Below are positions 44,335 to 51,463 of a stretch of 64,000 nucleotides of DNA, piece after piece. How positions within the stretch are numbered: position 1 is the first letter of the stretch; each line of letters starts with the position of its first letter. The stretch spans positions 62,001-126,000 of the forward strand of contig CAMAXZ010000006.1 in NCBI GenBank assembly GCA_945862325.1, in the 5' to 3' direction. The DNA comes from Klebsiella pneumoniae. GTDB taxonomy: Bacteria > Myxococcota_A > UBA796 > SXON01. Below the pieces are notes generated by a model. That model was not told the origin of the DNA, ran no database searches, and saw only the letters and a program-made list of their open reading frames with translations. Position numbers and translations under genes: made by a program.

Positions 44335-45772
44335 CGTAGGTGACCGTGACGTCCGCGCCGACCTCCGGGGTCGTCACGCCGTCGAACACGACGGCGTGCT
44401 CTTGCGCATCGTAACTCCACTCCGTCCACGTCGTCCCGTCGACGACCACCTCGATCGTGGCGGCCACCGGGGTCTCGCGGAGGTGGAGCCGGACCTCGCC
44501 GACGCTCGTGGGCGGAGCGGCCACGGCGTCGAACGCCGACGTCCAACCGAGGCACACGTCGGGCGCGAGCCCACCGGTCGTCGCCGCCAGGCCGGTGTAG
44601 GCGGTCGCCGCGATCCCACACGAGGTGCGCGGCGTGAGGGCCGACACCTGGGCGCCGGTGCTCGCGAGGGCCGCGAGCATCTCGCTCGACGTCGTGGTCG
44701 GGCCCACGCCGGCGAGCACGACGTGCAGGTCGGCGTCCGCGCGACGCCAGCCGGCGAGGCAGCCGTCGTCGACCGTCTCGAGGACCGCGGCGGCCAGGGA
44801 GGCGAGGTCCCGCGCGTACGCCCCTTCGGCGGCGGTGAACGCGCGCTCGGCGACCCCGCGGGAGCGCCCGGAGGCCTCGTCCGCGCCGGCCCAGCCCGGC
44901 GTGCCCGGCGGGCAGGTCGAGGCGCTGCCGACCGCCGCGAGCCGATAGTCGAGGGCGAGCGCGCGCATCGCGTCGATGTAGCCCGCGACCGCGGCGGTCC
45001 CGGCGTCGGTCGCGGCGCCGCCCTCGACGACGAGGAGGATGTCGACCGGCGCGGCGGGAGTGAACTGGAACGCCTCGGTCACCCGTTCGCCCTCGTAACC
45101 GAGCGCGGTGACGGGGATCACGAGCTCCGGCACGGCGGGGTCGTTGCTGAGGACGCGGAGCGACGCGCCGCGCGAGCCGCCGAGGCGAGGCGAGAAGGTG
45201 AGGTCGATCGTGGCGCTCAGGCCTGGGTCGATGCGCGCCGGAGCGTCCCCGGTGTGGAACTCGTCGGACGTCCCGGCGATCGAGGTGATCGTCAACGGCT
45301 CCGTGCCGCGGTTGGAGAGGGTGATGACCCCCGCGCCGCTACAGCCAACGACGGTCGGCGGGGGGGCGGACACCTCGGCCGCCGCCACCGGCGCCGACCC
45401 GACACCCTCGAGCCGCACGACTTCCCCGGCGGGCATGACGACCAGCTCGGCCGCGTACGTGCCGGCGGTCAGCGGCGCGAACGTGACGGCGAGGTCGTGC
45501 TGGGCGCCGGGAGCGATCGTGAGCAGGGGCTCCGCCATGATCGAGAAGACGCCATCGCCCACCGGCTCGTCGTGGCCAGTGATGACGACCTCGACGTCCC
45601 CGAGGTTCCACACCGTGAAGGTGTCGCGTCCCACGCCCTGGCCGTTGACCGAGACGGTCCCGAAGTCGAGCGTGCCGGGGCTCACCGTCACCCGCTCTCG
45701 GGGATCGACGCGCCCGCCGCCGGTGTCCCAAGGACCCGGGGGGTCGCACGCGATGGCGAGGAGGAGCAGCAC
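44300..45772 (-). CDS. ASH-domain (choice-of-anchor D) lipoprotein
   Basis: A 490-residue exported protein. GTG 45772 begins the short signal VLLLLAIAC with a lipobox Cys9. Two ASH/MSP-type immunoglobulin-like beta-sandwiches follow: LDFGTVSVNGQGVGRDTFTVWNLGD, APGAQHDLAVTFAPLTAGTY, then GAGVITLSNRGTEPLTITSIAG and ATIDLTFSPRLGGS. The C-terminal half contains a VDILLVVEGGAATDAGTAAVAGYIDAMRAL segment like a vWA-type metal-binding fold, but with a degenerate MIDAS (VEGGAA). Convergent with the Lon-like gene (35-bp overlap of 3' ends). Function unknown; likely cell-surface. Confidence 0.78.
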   Translation of the reverse strand: MLLLLAIACDPPGPWDTGGGRVDPRERVTVSPGTLDFGTVSVNGQGVGRDTFTVWNLGDVEVVITGHDEPVGDGVFSIMAEPLLTIAPGAQHDLAVTFAPLTAGTYAAELVVMPAGEVVRLEGVGSAPVAAAEVSAPPPTVVGCSGAGVITLSNRGTEPLTITSIAGTSDEFHTGDAPARIDPGLSATIDLTFSPRLGGSRGASLRVLSNDPAVPELVIPVTALGYEGERVTEAFQFTPAAPVDILLVVEGGAATDAGTAAVAGYIDAMRALALDYRLAAVGSASTCPPGTPGWAGADEASGRSRGVAERAFTAAEGAYARDLASLAAAVLETVDDGCLAGWRRADADLHVVLAGVGPTTTSSEMLAALASTGAQVSALTPRTSCGIAATAYTGLAATTGGLAPDVCLGWTSAFDAVAAPPTSVGEVRLHLRETPVAATIEVVVDGTTWTEWSYDAQEHAVVFDGVTTPEVGADVTVTYVSAVACAPPTD

Positions 45773-45826
45773 CGGGTCAGTGTACTCGGGTGGCGGTCGG
45801 TTAACGTTCTCGGGAAAGGGGAACGG

Positions 45827-46057
45827 ATGCCGGAGATAACGATCACGTATTGCGGCACGTGAGGCTACCTCCCGCGCGCCACCCGGGCGGTGGAGCGACT
45901 GCGGGAGGAGCTTGGGGTCGAGTCGCGGCTCATCGTCGGTCGAGGAGGGATCTTCGAGGTCGCCGTGGGCGGGCGTGTGGTCGCGCGGAAGACCTTCGAC
46001 GGGTTCCCCGACGAGGAGACCATCGTGCGCGAAGTGGCCCGCGCGATGCCGCCGTAG
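45827..46057 (+). CDS. selW: SelW-family (Rdx) selenoprotein with in-frame UGA as selenocysteine
   Basis: A 76-residue thioredoxin-fold redox protein of the SelW/SelT/Rdx family. The N-terminus reads MPEITITYCGT, then TGA at 45860-45862 (codon 12), then GYLPRATRAVERLREELG. The C-terminal half has the Rdx motif GGIFEVAVGGRVVARKTFDGFP. The UGA falls exactly at the second redox residue, so the motif is C9-x-x-U12, as in SelW. The frame continues beyond the UGA to TAG 46055-46057 with family-typical length. A SECIS-like hairpin starts directly after the UGA. AAAGGGG lies six bases before ATG 45827. Known SelW proteins are thiol antioxidants. The main alternative is a nonsense-mutated Cys homologue; the SECIS structure argues against it. 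No selA, selB, selC or selD is in this window. Confidence 0.82.
45863..45908 (+). promoter_or_regulatory. Bacterial SECIS-like element downstream of the Sec UGA
   Basis: Starting six bases after the UGA, CCTCCCGC (45868-45875) pairs with GCGGGAGG (45901-45908), eight perfect base pairs. Inside, GC (45876-45877) pairs with GC (45895-45896), then CCACC (45879-45883) pairs with GGTGG (45889-45893) around the 5-nt apical loop CGGGC (45884-45888). The loop begins 21 nt after the UGA and has G as its second base, both within the range known for bacterial SECIS elements bound by SelB. The stem lies inside the coding sequence, as required in bacteria. Confidence 0.72.
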
Positions 46058-46099
46058 GCGTCGCGCGCCACGGGTGCTAACGTAGGGCGCGGGTGGCCC

Positions 46100-47164
46100 A
46101 TGATGCGTGTTCTGCTCGCGATGGCATGCGCGGTGACCCGCGACGATCCGGCTGCCACTCCGGACCGCGACACCCATACGGAAACGGAGCCCGAGCCGGT
46201 CGACTGCACCGACCCGTGCGCGGACACGACCACCGACGCCGGGTACGCGCGCTGCTACGCCTGCCGGTGCAAGGCGGCGATGGACGGGTGGCTCCCGGGT
46301 CCGGAGGAGCTGCAGTGTGGGGAGGGCGCGCCGATCGAGGTCTACGTCGCGGACGCGCAGGGCACCCTCGACGAAGTGGACGAGGGCGTGGACGCGTGCG
46401 CCAACCCGACGTTGCTCTACGGGACCTGCGCTCCGGGCGGCACGCTCGGACAGCTCCAGCATAAGGACGTCCACGCGAAGTGGATCTGTCGGCGCAACAC
46501 CGCGCGTGACGACCCGGATGCGCCCTACGACGACGTCGGCCTCATCCTCTACAACGAGCGCACCGGCGCGAGCTGCTGGTTCGACGACATGGACGCGACC
46601 GGGCTCGGCCCCGACAACTGGCCGGCGATGGACCTCACGCGCCCGGACGCCGACGTCGACGCCTGGCTGCGGTTCTTCTACGTCACCGACGGCGACGGTT
46701 GCGTCGGCTGCCACGACAACGACCCGTTCGTCTACACGCCGTACCTCCAGTCGGTCGGGTGGCGCTCGGGCCCATGGGTGTTCGGGAGCTTCCAGCGGGT
46801 GACCCTGGACGGGTCGCTCGTGTCCACGGGGGCGTCGCACCTCGTCTCCCCGGAAGCGGCGGCGTGCACGTCGTGCCACCGGATCACGTCGTCGAACACC
46901 TGCGCGACCTGGGCACCCGAGTCGATCGGCGCGTACAAAGGCGGAGGCTACCAGGCGCACGTCGCGCAGGCGGCGGGCGACCTCGACAGCCCGCTCTGGC
47001 ACCTCGGCACCTGGATGCCGCCGTCGCCCGGCACCGACGGCCACGCGTGGCACGCGCGCAACGGCGCCGCCGCCGCGCTCGTCACCGCCTGTTGCCTGCA
47101 GCCAGGGGTCGATCAGCCCGCCACGGGCGACACCCCCGCGTGCACCTGGGAGCCCGTGCCTTAG
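46100..47164 (+). CDS. Di-heme cytochrome c-type lipoprotein
   Basis: A 354-residue secreted protein (ATG 46100 or 46103). Signal MMRVLLAMAC ends in a lipobox Cys. After a Thr/Glu/Pro-rich linker lies a Cys-rich segment (CTDPC, CYACRC), then two c-type heme motifs, CVGCH at 201-205 and CTSCH at 256-260. The arrangement resembles cytochrome c domains of myxobacterial surface lipoproteins, though no axial Met can be assigned. It presumably transfers electrons in the periplasm or outer membrane. It follows selW by 42 bp. Confidence 0.78.
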   Translation: MMRVLLAMACAVTRDDPAATPDRDTHTETEPEPVDCTDPCADTTTDAGYARCYACRCKAAMDGWLPGPEELQCGEGAPIEVYVADAQGTLDEVDEGVDACANPTLLYGTCAPGGTLGQLQHKDVHAKWICRRNTARDDPDAPYDDVGLILYNERTGASCWFDDMDATGLGPDNWPAMDLTRPDADVDAWLRFFYVTDGDGCVGCHDNDPFVYTPYLQSVGWRSGPWVFGSFQRVTLDGSLVSTGASHLVSPEAAACTSCHRITSSNTCATWAPESIGAYKGGGYQAHVAQAAGDLDSPLWHLGTWMPPSPGTDGHAWHARNGAAAALVTACCLQPGVDQPATGDTPACTWEPVP

Positions 47165-47179
47165 CCGGCCACCGACGCT

Positions 47180-48427
47180 TCAGTCCGGCGGGTGCAGCCC
47201 GCCGGACGGGTGCTTCATCCAGAGCTGGCAGCGTACCGGCAGGTGGGCGCGGTCGAAGGCCTCACACACGTTGGTGTAGCGGCAGGTGCGGATCGTGTCG
47301 CCGTGGCCGTCACGCGCCTTCATCGGCCAATCGGGGTCCGCGAGCAGGGCCCGCGCCATGCCGACCAGGTCGCAAGCGCCGCGGCGCAGGGCGTCTTCGG
47401 CCCCTTGTACGGTGTGGATCCGGCCCGCGCCCACGATGGGCACGTCGAGGCCGGACGCGCGGACGGCGGCGCGGACCGCGGCGGCGTAGGGCAGGTTCAC
47501 GCCTTCCGGGGCGTCGGGACCGGGCATGCAGGCCTCGCCGCTCGGCCCGGTGTAGGGGTAGGCGGCCTTGCCGACCGCCGGCCGCTTGGCGTCCTCGAAG
47601 CGGCCGCCGCGGCTCACGCTCACGAAGTCGAGGCCCGCCGCGGCGAGCCAGGCGCCGAGCACGCACGCGTCCGCGACGTCGCTGCCCCCCGGCACGGCGT
47701 CGCTCCCGAGGATGCGGCATCCGACCGTGAAGTCGCGCCCGACCTCGGCGCGCACCGCCGCCACGATGTCGAGCGCGAGGCGCGCGCGGTGCTCGAGCGG
47801 CCCGCCCCACTCGTCGTCGCGGCGGTTGGTGGCGCTCAAGAAGCTCGCGACGGTGTAGGCGTGGGCGAAGTGGAGCTCGACCCCGTCGAAGCCCGCTTCG
47901 CGGGCGCGGCGCGCGGCCGCCGCGAAGTACCCGGGGATCGCGCGCACGGCGTCGTCGGAGAGGTCCTCGATCTGCTCGCGCCAGCCCCAGGCGTAGTCGC
48001 GCCACGCGCGCGGCGACAATCGAGCGCGGAGCTCGTCTTCCGTCCAGGTCGAGCACCCGGGGTGGCCAGCCTCGAGCCGCGCGAGCGTCCTGGTGGGGTC
48101 GCGCCGCGCGATCCGCAAGAAGTCGATGACCTGCGGCATCACGCGGGTGTCGCCGGCGTCCTTGACGCGCGCGACGAGGTCGCGGAGGCCGGGGACGTAC
48201 CGGTCGTGGCCGATGCGCATCAGGGGCCCGCTCGCGACGTCGCGCACGCCCATGGCCTCGAGCACCATCGTGCCGACGCCGCCGCGCGCGTACCGGACGT
48301 AGCGGTCCCGCACGGCCTCGGTGACCTCGCCCGCATCGTTGGAGAGCCACGTCACCATCGCGGGGAGCCAAAGTCGGTTCGGTGCTTCGAAGCTGCCGAT
48401 GCGGACGGGTGAGAACAGCGCGCTCAT
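47180..48427 (-). CDS. Old yellow enzyme-type NADH:flavin oxidoreductase
   Basis: A 415-residue FMN-dependent TIM-barrel enzyme. OYE-family motifs: FEAPNRLWLPAM (FMN N-terminus), GFDGVELHFAHAYTVASFLS (HAH substrate site), NRRDDEWGGPLEHRARLALDIV, and IVGAGRIHTVQGAEDAL (FMN phosphate). Near the C-terminus are cysteines CRYTNVCEAFDRAHLPVRC, arranged like a cluster-binding segment in the 2,4-dienoyl-CoA reductase branch, but the downstream FAD/NAD(P) domain is absent. The start at ATG 48427 overlaps the upstream membrane-protein stop (ATGA). Probably reduces an activated C=C bond. Confidence 0.85.
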   Translation of the reverse strand: MSALFSPVRIGSFEAPNRLWLPAMVTWLSNDAGEVTEAVRDRYVRYARGGVGTMVLEAMGVRDVASGPLMRIGHDRYVPGLRDLVARVKDAGDTRVMPQVIDFLRIARRDPTRTLARLEAGHPGCSTWTEDELRARLSPRAWRDYAWGWREQIEDLSDDAVRAIPGYFAAAARRAREAGFDGVELHFAHAYTVASFLSATNRRDDEWGGPLEHRARLALDIVAAVRAEVGRDFTVGCRILGSDAVPGGSDVADACVLGAWLAAAGLDFVSVSRGGRFEDAKRPAVGKAAYPYTGPSGEACMPGPDAPEGVNLPYAAAVRAAVRASGLDVPIVGAGRIHTVQGAEDALRRGACDLVGMARALLADPDWPMKARDGHGDTIRTCRYTNVCEAFDRAHLPVRCQLWMKHPSGGLHPPD

Positions 48428-48747
48428 GTGGCCGCCCAGAGGGCCCAGAGCTGCCAGAACGGGAGGAGCAGGAAGGGGACGACCGCGCCCGTGGCCAGGG
48501 TCCAACGCCGGTGCGCCGCCGGGATGGCGGGAAGGAGCGCGAGCAGCACGGCCCACAGCCACGGGTAGCCGAGGTTCGGCGTGCGCGGCTCGAGCTCGCC
48601 CCCGTACATCCGGCCGAGCATCGCGAGCGGCGGGCCGACGAAGGCGACGGTCAGGTGGGCGATGACGCCGGCCGCGACGAGGCTCGCGAGGGAGAACCCC
48701 CCGACGAGGTCCACCAGGGTGCGCGGCAGCGTGGGGCGATCCGACAT
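48424..48747 (-). CDS. Small membrane protein, unknown function
   Basis: A 107-residue protein with three hydrophobic segments: FSLASLVAAGVIAHLTVAFVG, LWAVLLALLPAIP and ATGAVVPFLLLPFWQLWALWA. It could be a small inner-membrane subunit. No family was recognised. Its stop overlaps the OYE start, and it is 39 bases after the HxlR regulator, so the three probably form one minus-strand transcript. Confidence 0.7.
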   Translation of the reverse strand: MSDRPTLPRTLVDLVGGFSLASLVAAGVIAHLTVAFVGPPLAMLGRMYGGELEPRTPNLGYPWLWAVLLALLPAIPAAHRRWTLATGAVVPFLLLPFWQLWALWAAT

Positions 48748-48786
48748 CGTCCCGTCGTTGCCGGGGTCGGGGCGGTTGTCAAGGCC

Positions 48787-49161
48787 TCACGGTTCGTCCG
48801 CGAACCAGTCCGGGCAGGCGCCGGCCTCGCACACGGGGCCCGCGGTGCGCGCGGCCAGCAGCGCCTCGCCCCAGTCTTCGATGGCGCGCGTCGCGCGATC
48901 GAGCCCGGCGCCGAGCTCGGTGAGGGCGTAGCTCACCCTCACCGGGGGCCCCGGCTCGACCGTCCGCGACACCACGCCCGCCGCCTCGAGCTCCTTCAGG
49001 CGCGCGGAGAGCATGCGGTCGCCCACGGCGACGGCGTCCGCGAGCTCCGAGAAGCGCATCGGCCCGGCGCCCAGCGCGCGCAGCAACAGCCCGTTCCACG
49101 GGCGCCCGAGGATGTTCATCGCCGCGGCGAAAGCGGCACAGCGCGTCTTGTCCGACTCCAT
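48787..49161 (-). CDS. HxlR-family winged-helix transcriptional regulator
   Basis: A 124-residue regulator. HxlR signatures: CAAFAAAMNILGRPWNGLLLRAL, then FSELADAVAVGDRMLSARLKELEAAGVVSRTV (recognition helix and wing) and VSYALTELGAGL. Cys10 is positioned like redox or aldehyde-sensing cysteines in HypR/QorR-type members. It is transcribed divergently from an NemA-like reductase and together with a second OYE gene. It probably represses both by binding the intervening 127 bp, which contain paired inverted repeats. Confidence 0.9.
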   Translation of the reverse strand: MESDKTRCAAFAAAMNILGRPWNGLLLRALGAGPMRFSELADAVAVGDRMLSARLKELEAAGVVSRTVEPGPPVRVSYALTELGAGLDRATRAIEDWGEALLAARTAGPVCEAGACPDWFADEP

Positions 49162-49210
49162 GGAGGGAGTGTACGCGCCCGCGGGTCTGTCGGCCATTCG
49201 CTTCTGTTTT

Positions 49211-49263
49211 GGAAGCTGCTTGACGCCGCGCGGTCGGCGACCTATCCTCAAGCGGTCGCTTCC
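49211..49263 (+). promoter_or_regulatory. Sigma-70-type promoter overlapped by paired AAGC/GCTT operator candidates
   Basis: TTGACG (49220-49225), a 17-bp spacer, then TATCCT (49243-49248) form a good sigma-70-type promoter pointing to the reductase gene at 49289. Two inverted repeats overlap it: AAGC-T-GCTT (49213-49221) on the -35 and AAGC-GGTC-GCTT (49250-49261) just after the -10. They are mirrored further as GGAAGC...GCTTCC and GCTTGA...TCAAGC. A regulator bound there would block transcription; HxlR is the natural candidate. Confidence 0.5.
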
Positions 49264-49288
49264 CTTTCGGAAGCCATGGAGCCGCTCA

Positions 49289-50359
49289 ATGTCCAACGTC
49301 CTCAGCGCGTACGAATTCGCCGGCCTCTCGCTCCCCAACCGCATGGTGCTGGCGCCGATGACACGGTCGCGCGCGTCCGACGGCAACGTCGCTGCGCCGT
49401 TGTCGGTCACGTACTACGCGCAGCGCGCGTCGGCGGGCCTGTCGATCACGGAAGCCACGCAGGTGTCCGCCGAGGGGCAGGGGTACGTCTCCACGCCCGG
49501 GATCTACTCGCCGGCCCAGGAGGCCGCCTGGCGGGCGGTGGTCGACGGGGTGCGGGCGGCGGGCGGGCGGATGTACGCCCAGCTCTGGCACGTCGGTCGG
49601 GTGTCGCACGTGTCGTTCCAGCCGGGCGGTCGCGCGCCTCTGGCGCCGTCGGCGCTCGCCGTGTCCGGCATGGCGTGGACGCCCGTGGGCCAGGTGCCGT
49701 ACTCGACGCCGCGCGCGCTCGAGCTCGACGAAATCGCGGGCGTGGTCGCCCAGTTCGCCGACGGTGCCCGCGTCGCGAAGGGCGCAGGCTTCGACGGCAT
49801 CGAGCTGCACGGCGCCAACGGCTACCTCATCGACCAGTTCTTGCGCGACGGGTCGAACCGGCGCGAAGACGCGTACGGCGGCTCCATCGTCAACCGGATC
49901 CGCTTCCTGTCGGAGGTGGTGGACGCCGTCACCGCCGTGTTCCCGGCGGAGCGGGTCGGCGTACGTCTCTCGCCGCGGAGCGGCTTCAACGACATGTCCG
50001 ACGCCGATCCGGTCGCGCTGTTCTCCGCGGTCGCCGACGCGTTGTCGGGGCGCGTCGGGTACCTGCACGTGGTCGACCCGGTGGCCGGGCCGTCCGCCGG
50101 GGGCACGCGCTTCGCGCCAATCCTCCGGCCGCGCTTCAAGGGCACGATGATCCTCAACGGCGGTTTCGATCGCGCCGCGGCCGACCTCGCCATCGCCGAC
50201 GGACTGGCCGACCTCGTGGCGTTCGGCGTCCCCTTCCTCGCCAACCCGGACCTCCCGCGGCGCTTCGCGGAGGCGGCGCCGCTCAACGCACCGGACTTCT
50301 CGACGTTCTACGGCGGCGGCGAGAAGGGTTACACGGACTATCCCACCCTGGGCGGATGA
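49289..50359 (+). CDS. NemA-like old yellow enzyme (N-ethylmaleimide reductase family)
   Basis: A 356-residue FMN-dependent ene-reductase. Signatures: GLSLPNRMVLAPMTRSRA, MYAQLWHVGR, GFDGIELHGANGYLIDQFLRDGSN, YGGSIVNRIRFLSEV and NGGFDRAAADLAIADGLADLVAFG. The HxxN (HGAN) substrate pair and Y in the YGG motif are intact. These enzymes reduce enals, maleimides and nitro compounds with NADPH. Divergent from an HxlR regulator and likely induced by its ligand. The stop overlaps the downstream DEAD-box helicase start (ATGA). Confidence 0.93.
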   Translation: MSNVLSAYEFAGLSLPNRMVLAPMTRSRASDGNVAAPLSVTYYAQRASAGLSITEATQVSAEGQGYVSTPGIYSPAQEAAWRAVVDGVRAAGGRMYAQLWHVGRVSHVSFQPGGRAPLAPSALAVSGMAWTPVGQVPYSTPRALELDEIAGVVAQFADGARVAKGAGFDGIELHGANGYLIDQFLRDGSNRREDAYGGSIVNRIRFLSEVVDAVTAVFPAERVGVRLSPRSGFNDMSDADPVALFSAVADALSGRVGYLHVVDPVAGPSAGGTRFAPILRPRFKGTMILNGGFDRAAADLAIADGLADLVAFGVPFLANPDLPRRFAEAAPLNAPDFSTFYGGGEKGYTDYPTLGG

Positions 50360-51459
50360 CCTTCGACTCGCTTGGGCTCATCGAGCCCCTCCGCACGGCG
50401 CTCGCCGCCGCGGGACACGTCGCGCCGACACCGATCCAGGCGGGCGCGATTCCGCCCCTGCTGGCCGGGCGCGACGTGTGCGGCACCGCTCAGACCGGCA
50501 CCGGAAAGACCGCGGCGTTCGCGCTGCCGATCCTGCAACGGCTCGCGGCGAGGCCCGGCGTCGGCGAGGTGCGCGCGCTCGTCCTCGCCCCCACGCGCGA
50601 GCTCGCGGTCCAGATCCGCGAGGCGTTCCTCACCTATGGCCGCGACCTGTCCGCGCTGCGCACGACCGTCGTCTTCGGCGGGATGAAGCTGCGCGCGCAG
50701 CGGCGGGCGATGGAGGAGGGGACCGACGTCCTGGTCGCGACGCCCGGCAGGCTGCTCGACCTCATGGGGCAAGGCGTCGTCCGACTCGCCAGCGTCGAGA
50801 CGTTCGTGCTCGACGAGGCCGATCGGATGCTCGACATGGGCTTCATCGCCGACGTCCGCCGAGTGGTCCGGGCGCTGCCGTCGCCGCGGCAGACCGCGCT
50901 GTTCTCGGCCACGATGCCGGGACCGATCGAGACGCTCGCGGCGCAGGTGCTGCGCAAGCCGGTGCGGGTGGCGGTCGCGGCCGTGTCGGCGCCGGCCGTG
51001 GGCGTGCGGCAGCGCGTCGTGTTCGTGGAGCCGCCGGCCAAGCGCGAGCGGCTCCTGTCGATCCTCGCCGAGCCCGAGGCGACGCGCGTCATCGTCTTCG
51101 TGCGGACCCGGCTCGGCGCGGACAAGCTGGTCGGGTCGCTCCGCTCGGCGCGGGTCCGCGCCGACGCGATCCACGCCGATCGCCCGCAGCCCGACCGGCT
51201 CGCGGCATTGTCGGCGTTCGCGCGCGGCGATCTTCGTGTGCTGGTCGCCACCGAGATCGCCAGCCGGGGCCTCGACATCGAGGGGGTCACGCACGTGATC
51301 AACTACGACCTGCCCAACGTCGCGGAGAGCTACGTCCACCGGATCGGGCGCACCGCCCGGGCGGGGGCGGTGGGCGTCGCGATCAGCTTCTGCACCACCG
51401 CCGAGCGCGGCCAGCTCGACGACATCGAGGCGCTCATCGGGGAGCGGTTGGAGCGCTGA
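50356..51459 (+). CDS. DEAD-box ATP-dependent RNA helicase (RhlE-like)
   Basis: A 367-residue two-RecA-domain RNA helicase with every hallmark motif: Q motif PTPIQAGAI, motif I AQTGTGKTAAF, Ia PTRELAVQI, Ib TPGRLLDL, II LDEADRM, III SATMP, IV VIVFVRT, V ATEIASRGLDIEGVTHVINYD, and VI HRIGRTARAG. The tail is short, as in compact RhlE/RhlB-type proteins. Roles include ribosome assembly and mRNA decay, with cold adaptation commonly reported. ATG 50356 overlaps the reductase stop, so the two are translationally coupled. Confidence 0.94.
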   Translation: MTFDSLGLIEPLRTALAAAGHVAPTPIQAGAIPPLLAGRDVCGTAQTGTGKTAAFALPILQRLAARPGVGEVRALVLAPTRELAVQIREAFLTYGRDLSALRTTVVFGGMKLRAQRRAMEEGTDVLVATPGRLLDLMGQGVVRLASVETFVLDEADRMLDMGFIADVRRVVRALPSPRQTALFSATMPGPIETLAAQVLRKPVRVAVAAVSAPAVGVRQRVVFVEPPAKRERLLSILAEPEATRVIVFVRTRLGADKLVGSLRSARVRADAIHADRPQPDRLAALSAFARGDLRVLVATEIASRGLDIEGVTHVINYDLPNVAESYVHRIGRTARAGAVGVAISFCTTAERGQLDDIEALIGERLER

Positions 51460-51463
51460 GGGC

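Noticed and set aside
44396-45862. Long plus-strand open frame ending at the SelW TGA
   Set aside because: It is a high-GC antisense shadow of the ASH-domain lipoprotein gene; only its last 12 codons belong to the selW start.
44300-47053. 917-residue minus-strand frame covering the ASH-domain protein and further
   Set aside because: The upstream half is antisense to selW and the cytochrome gene; the lipobox after GTG 45772 marks the real start.
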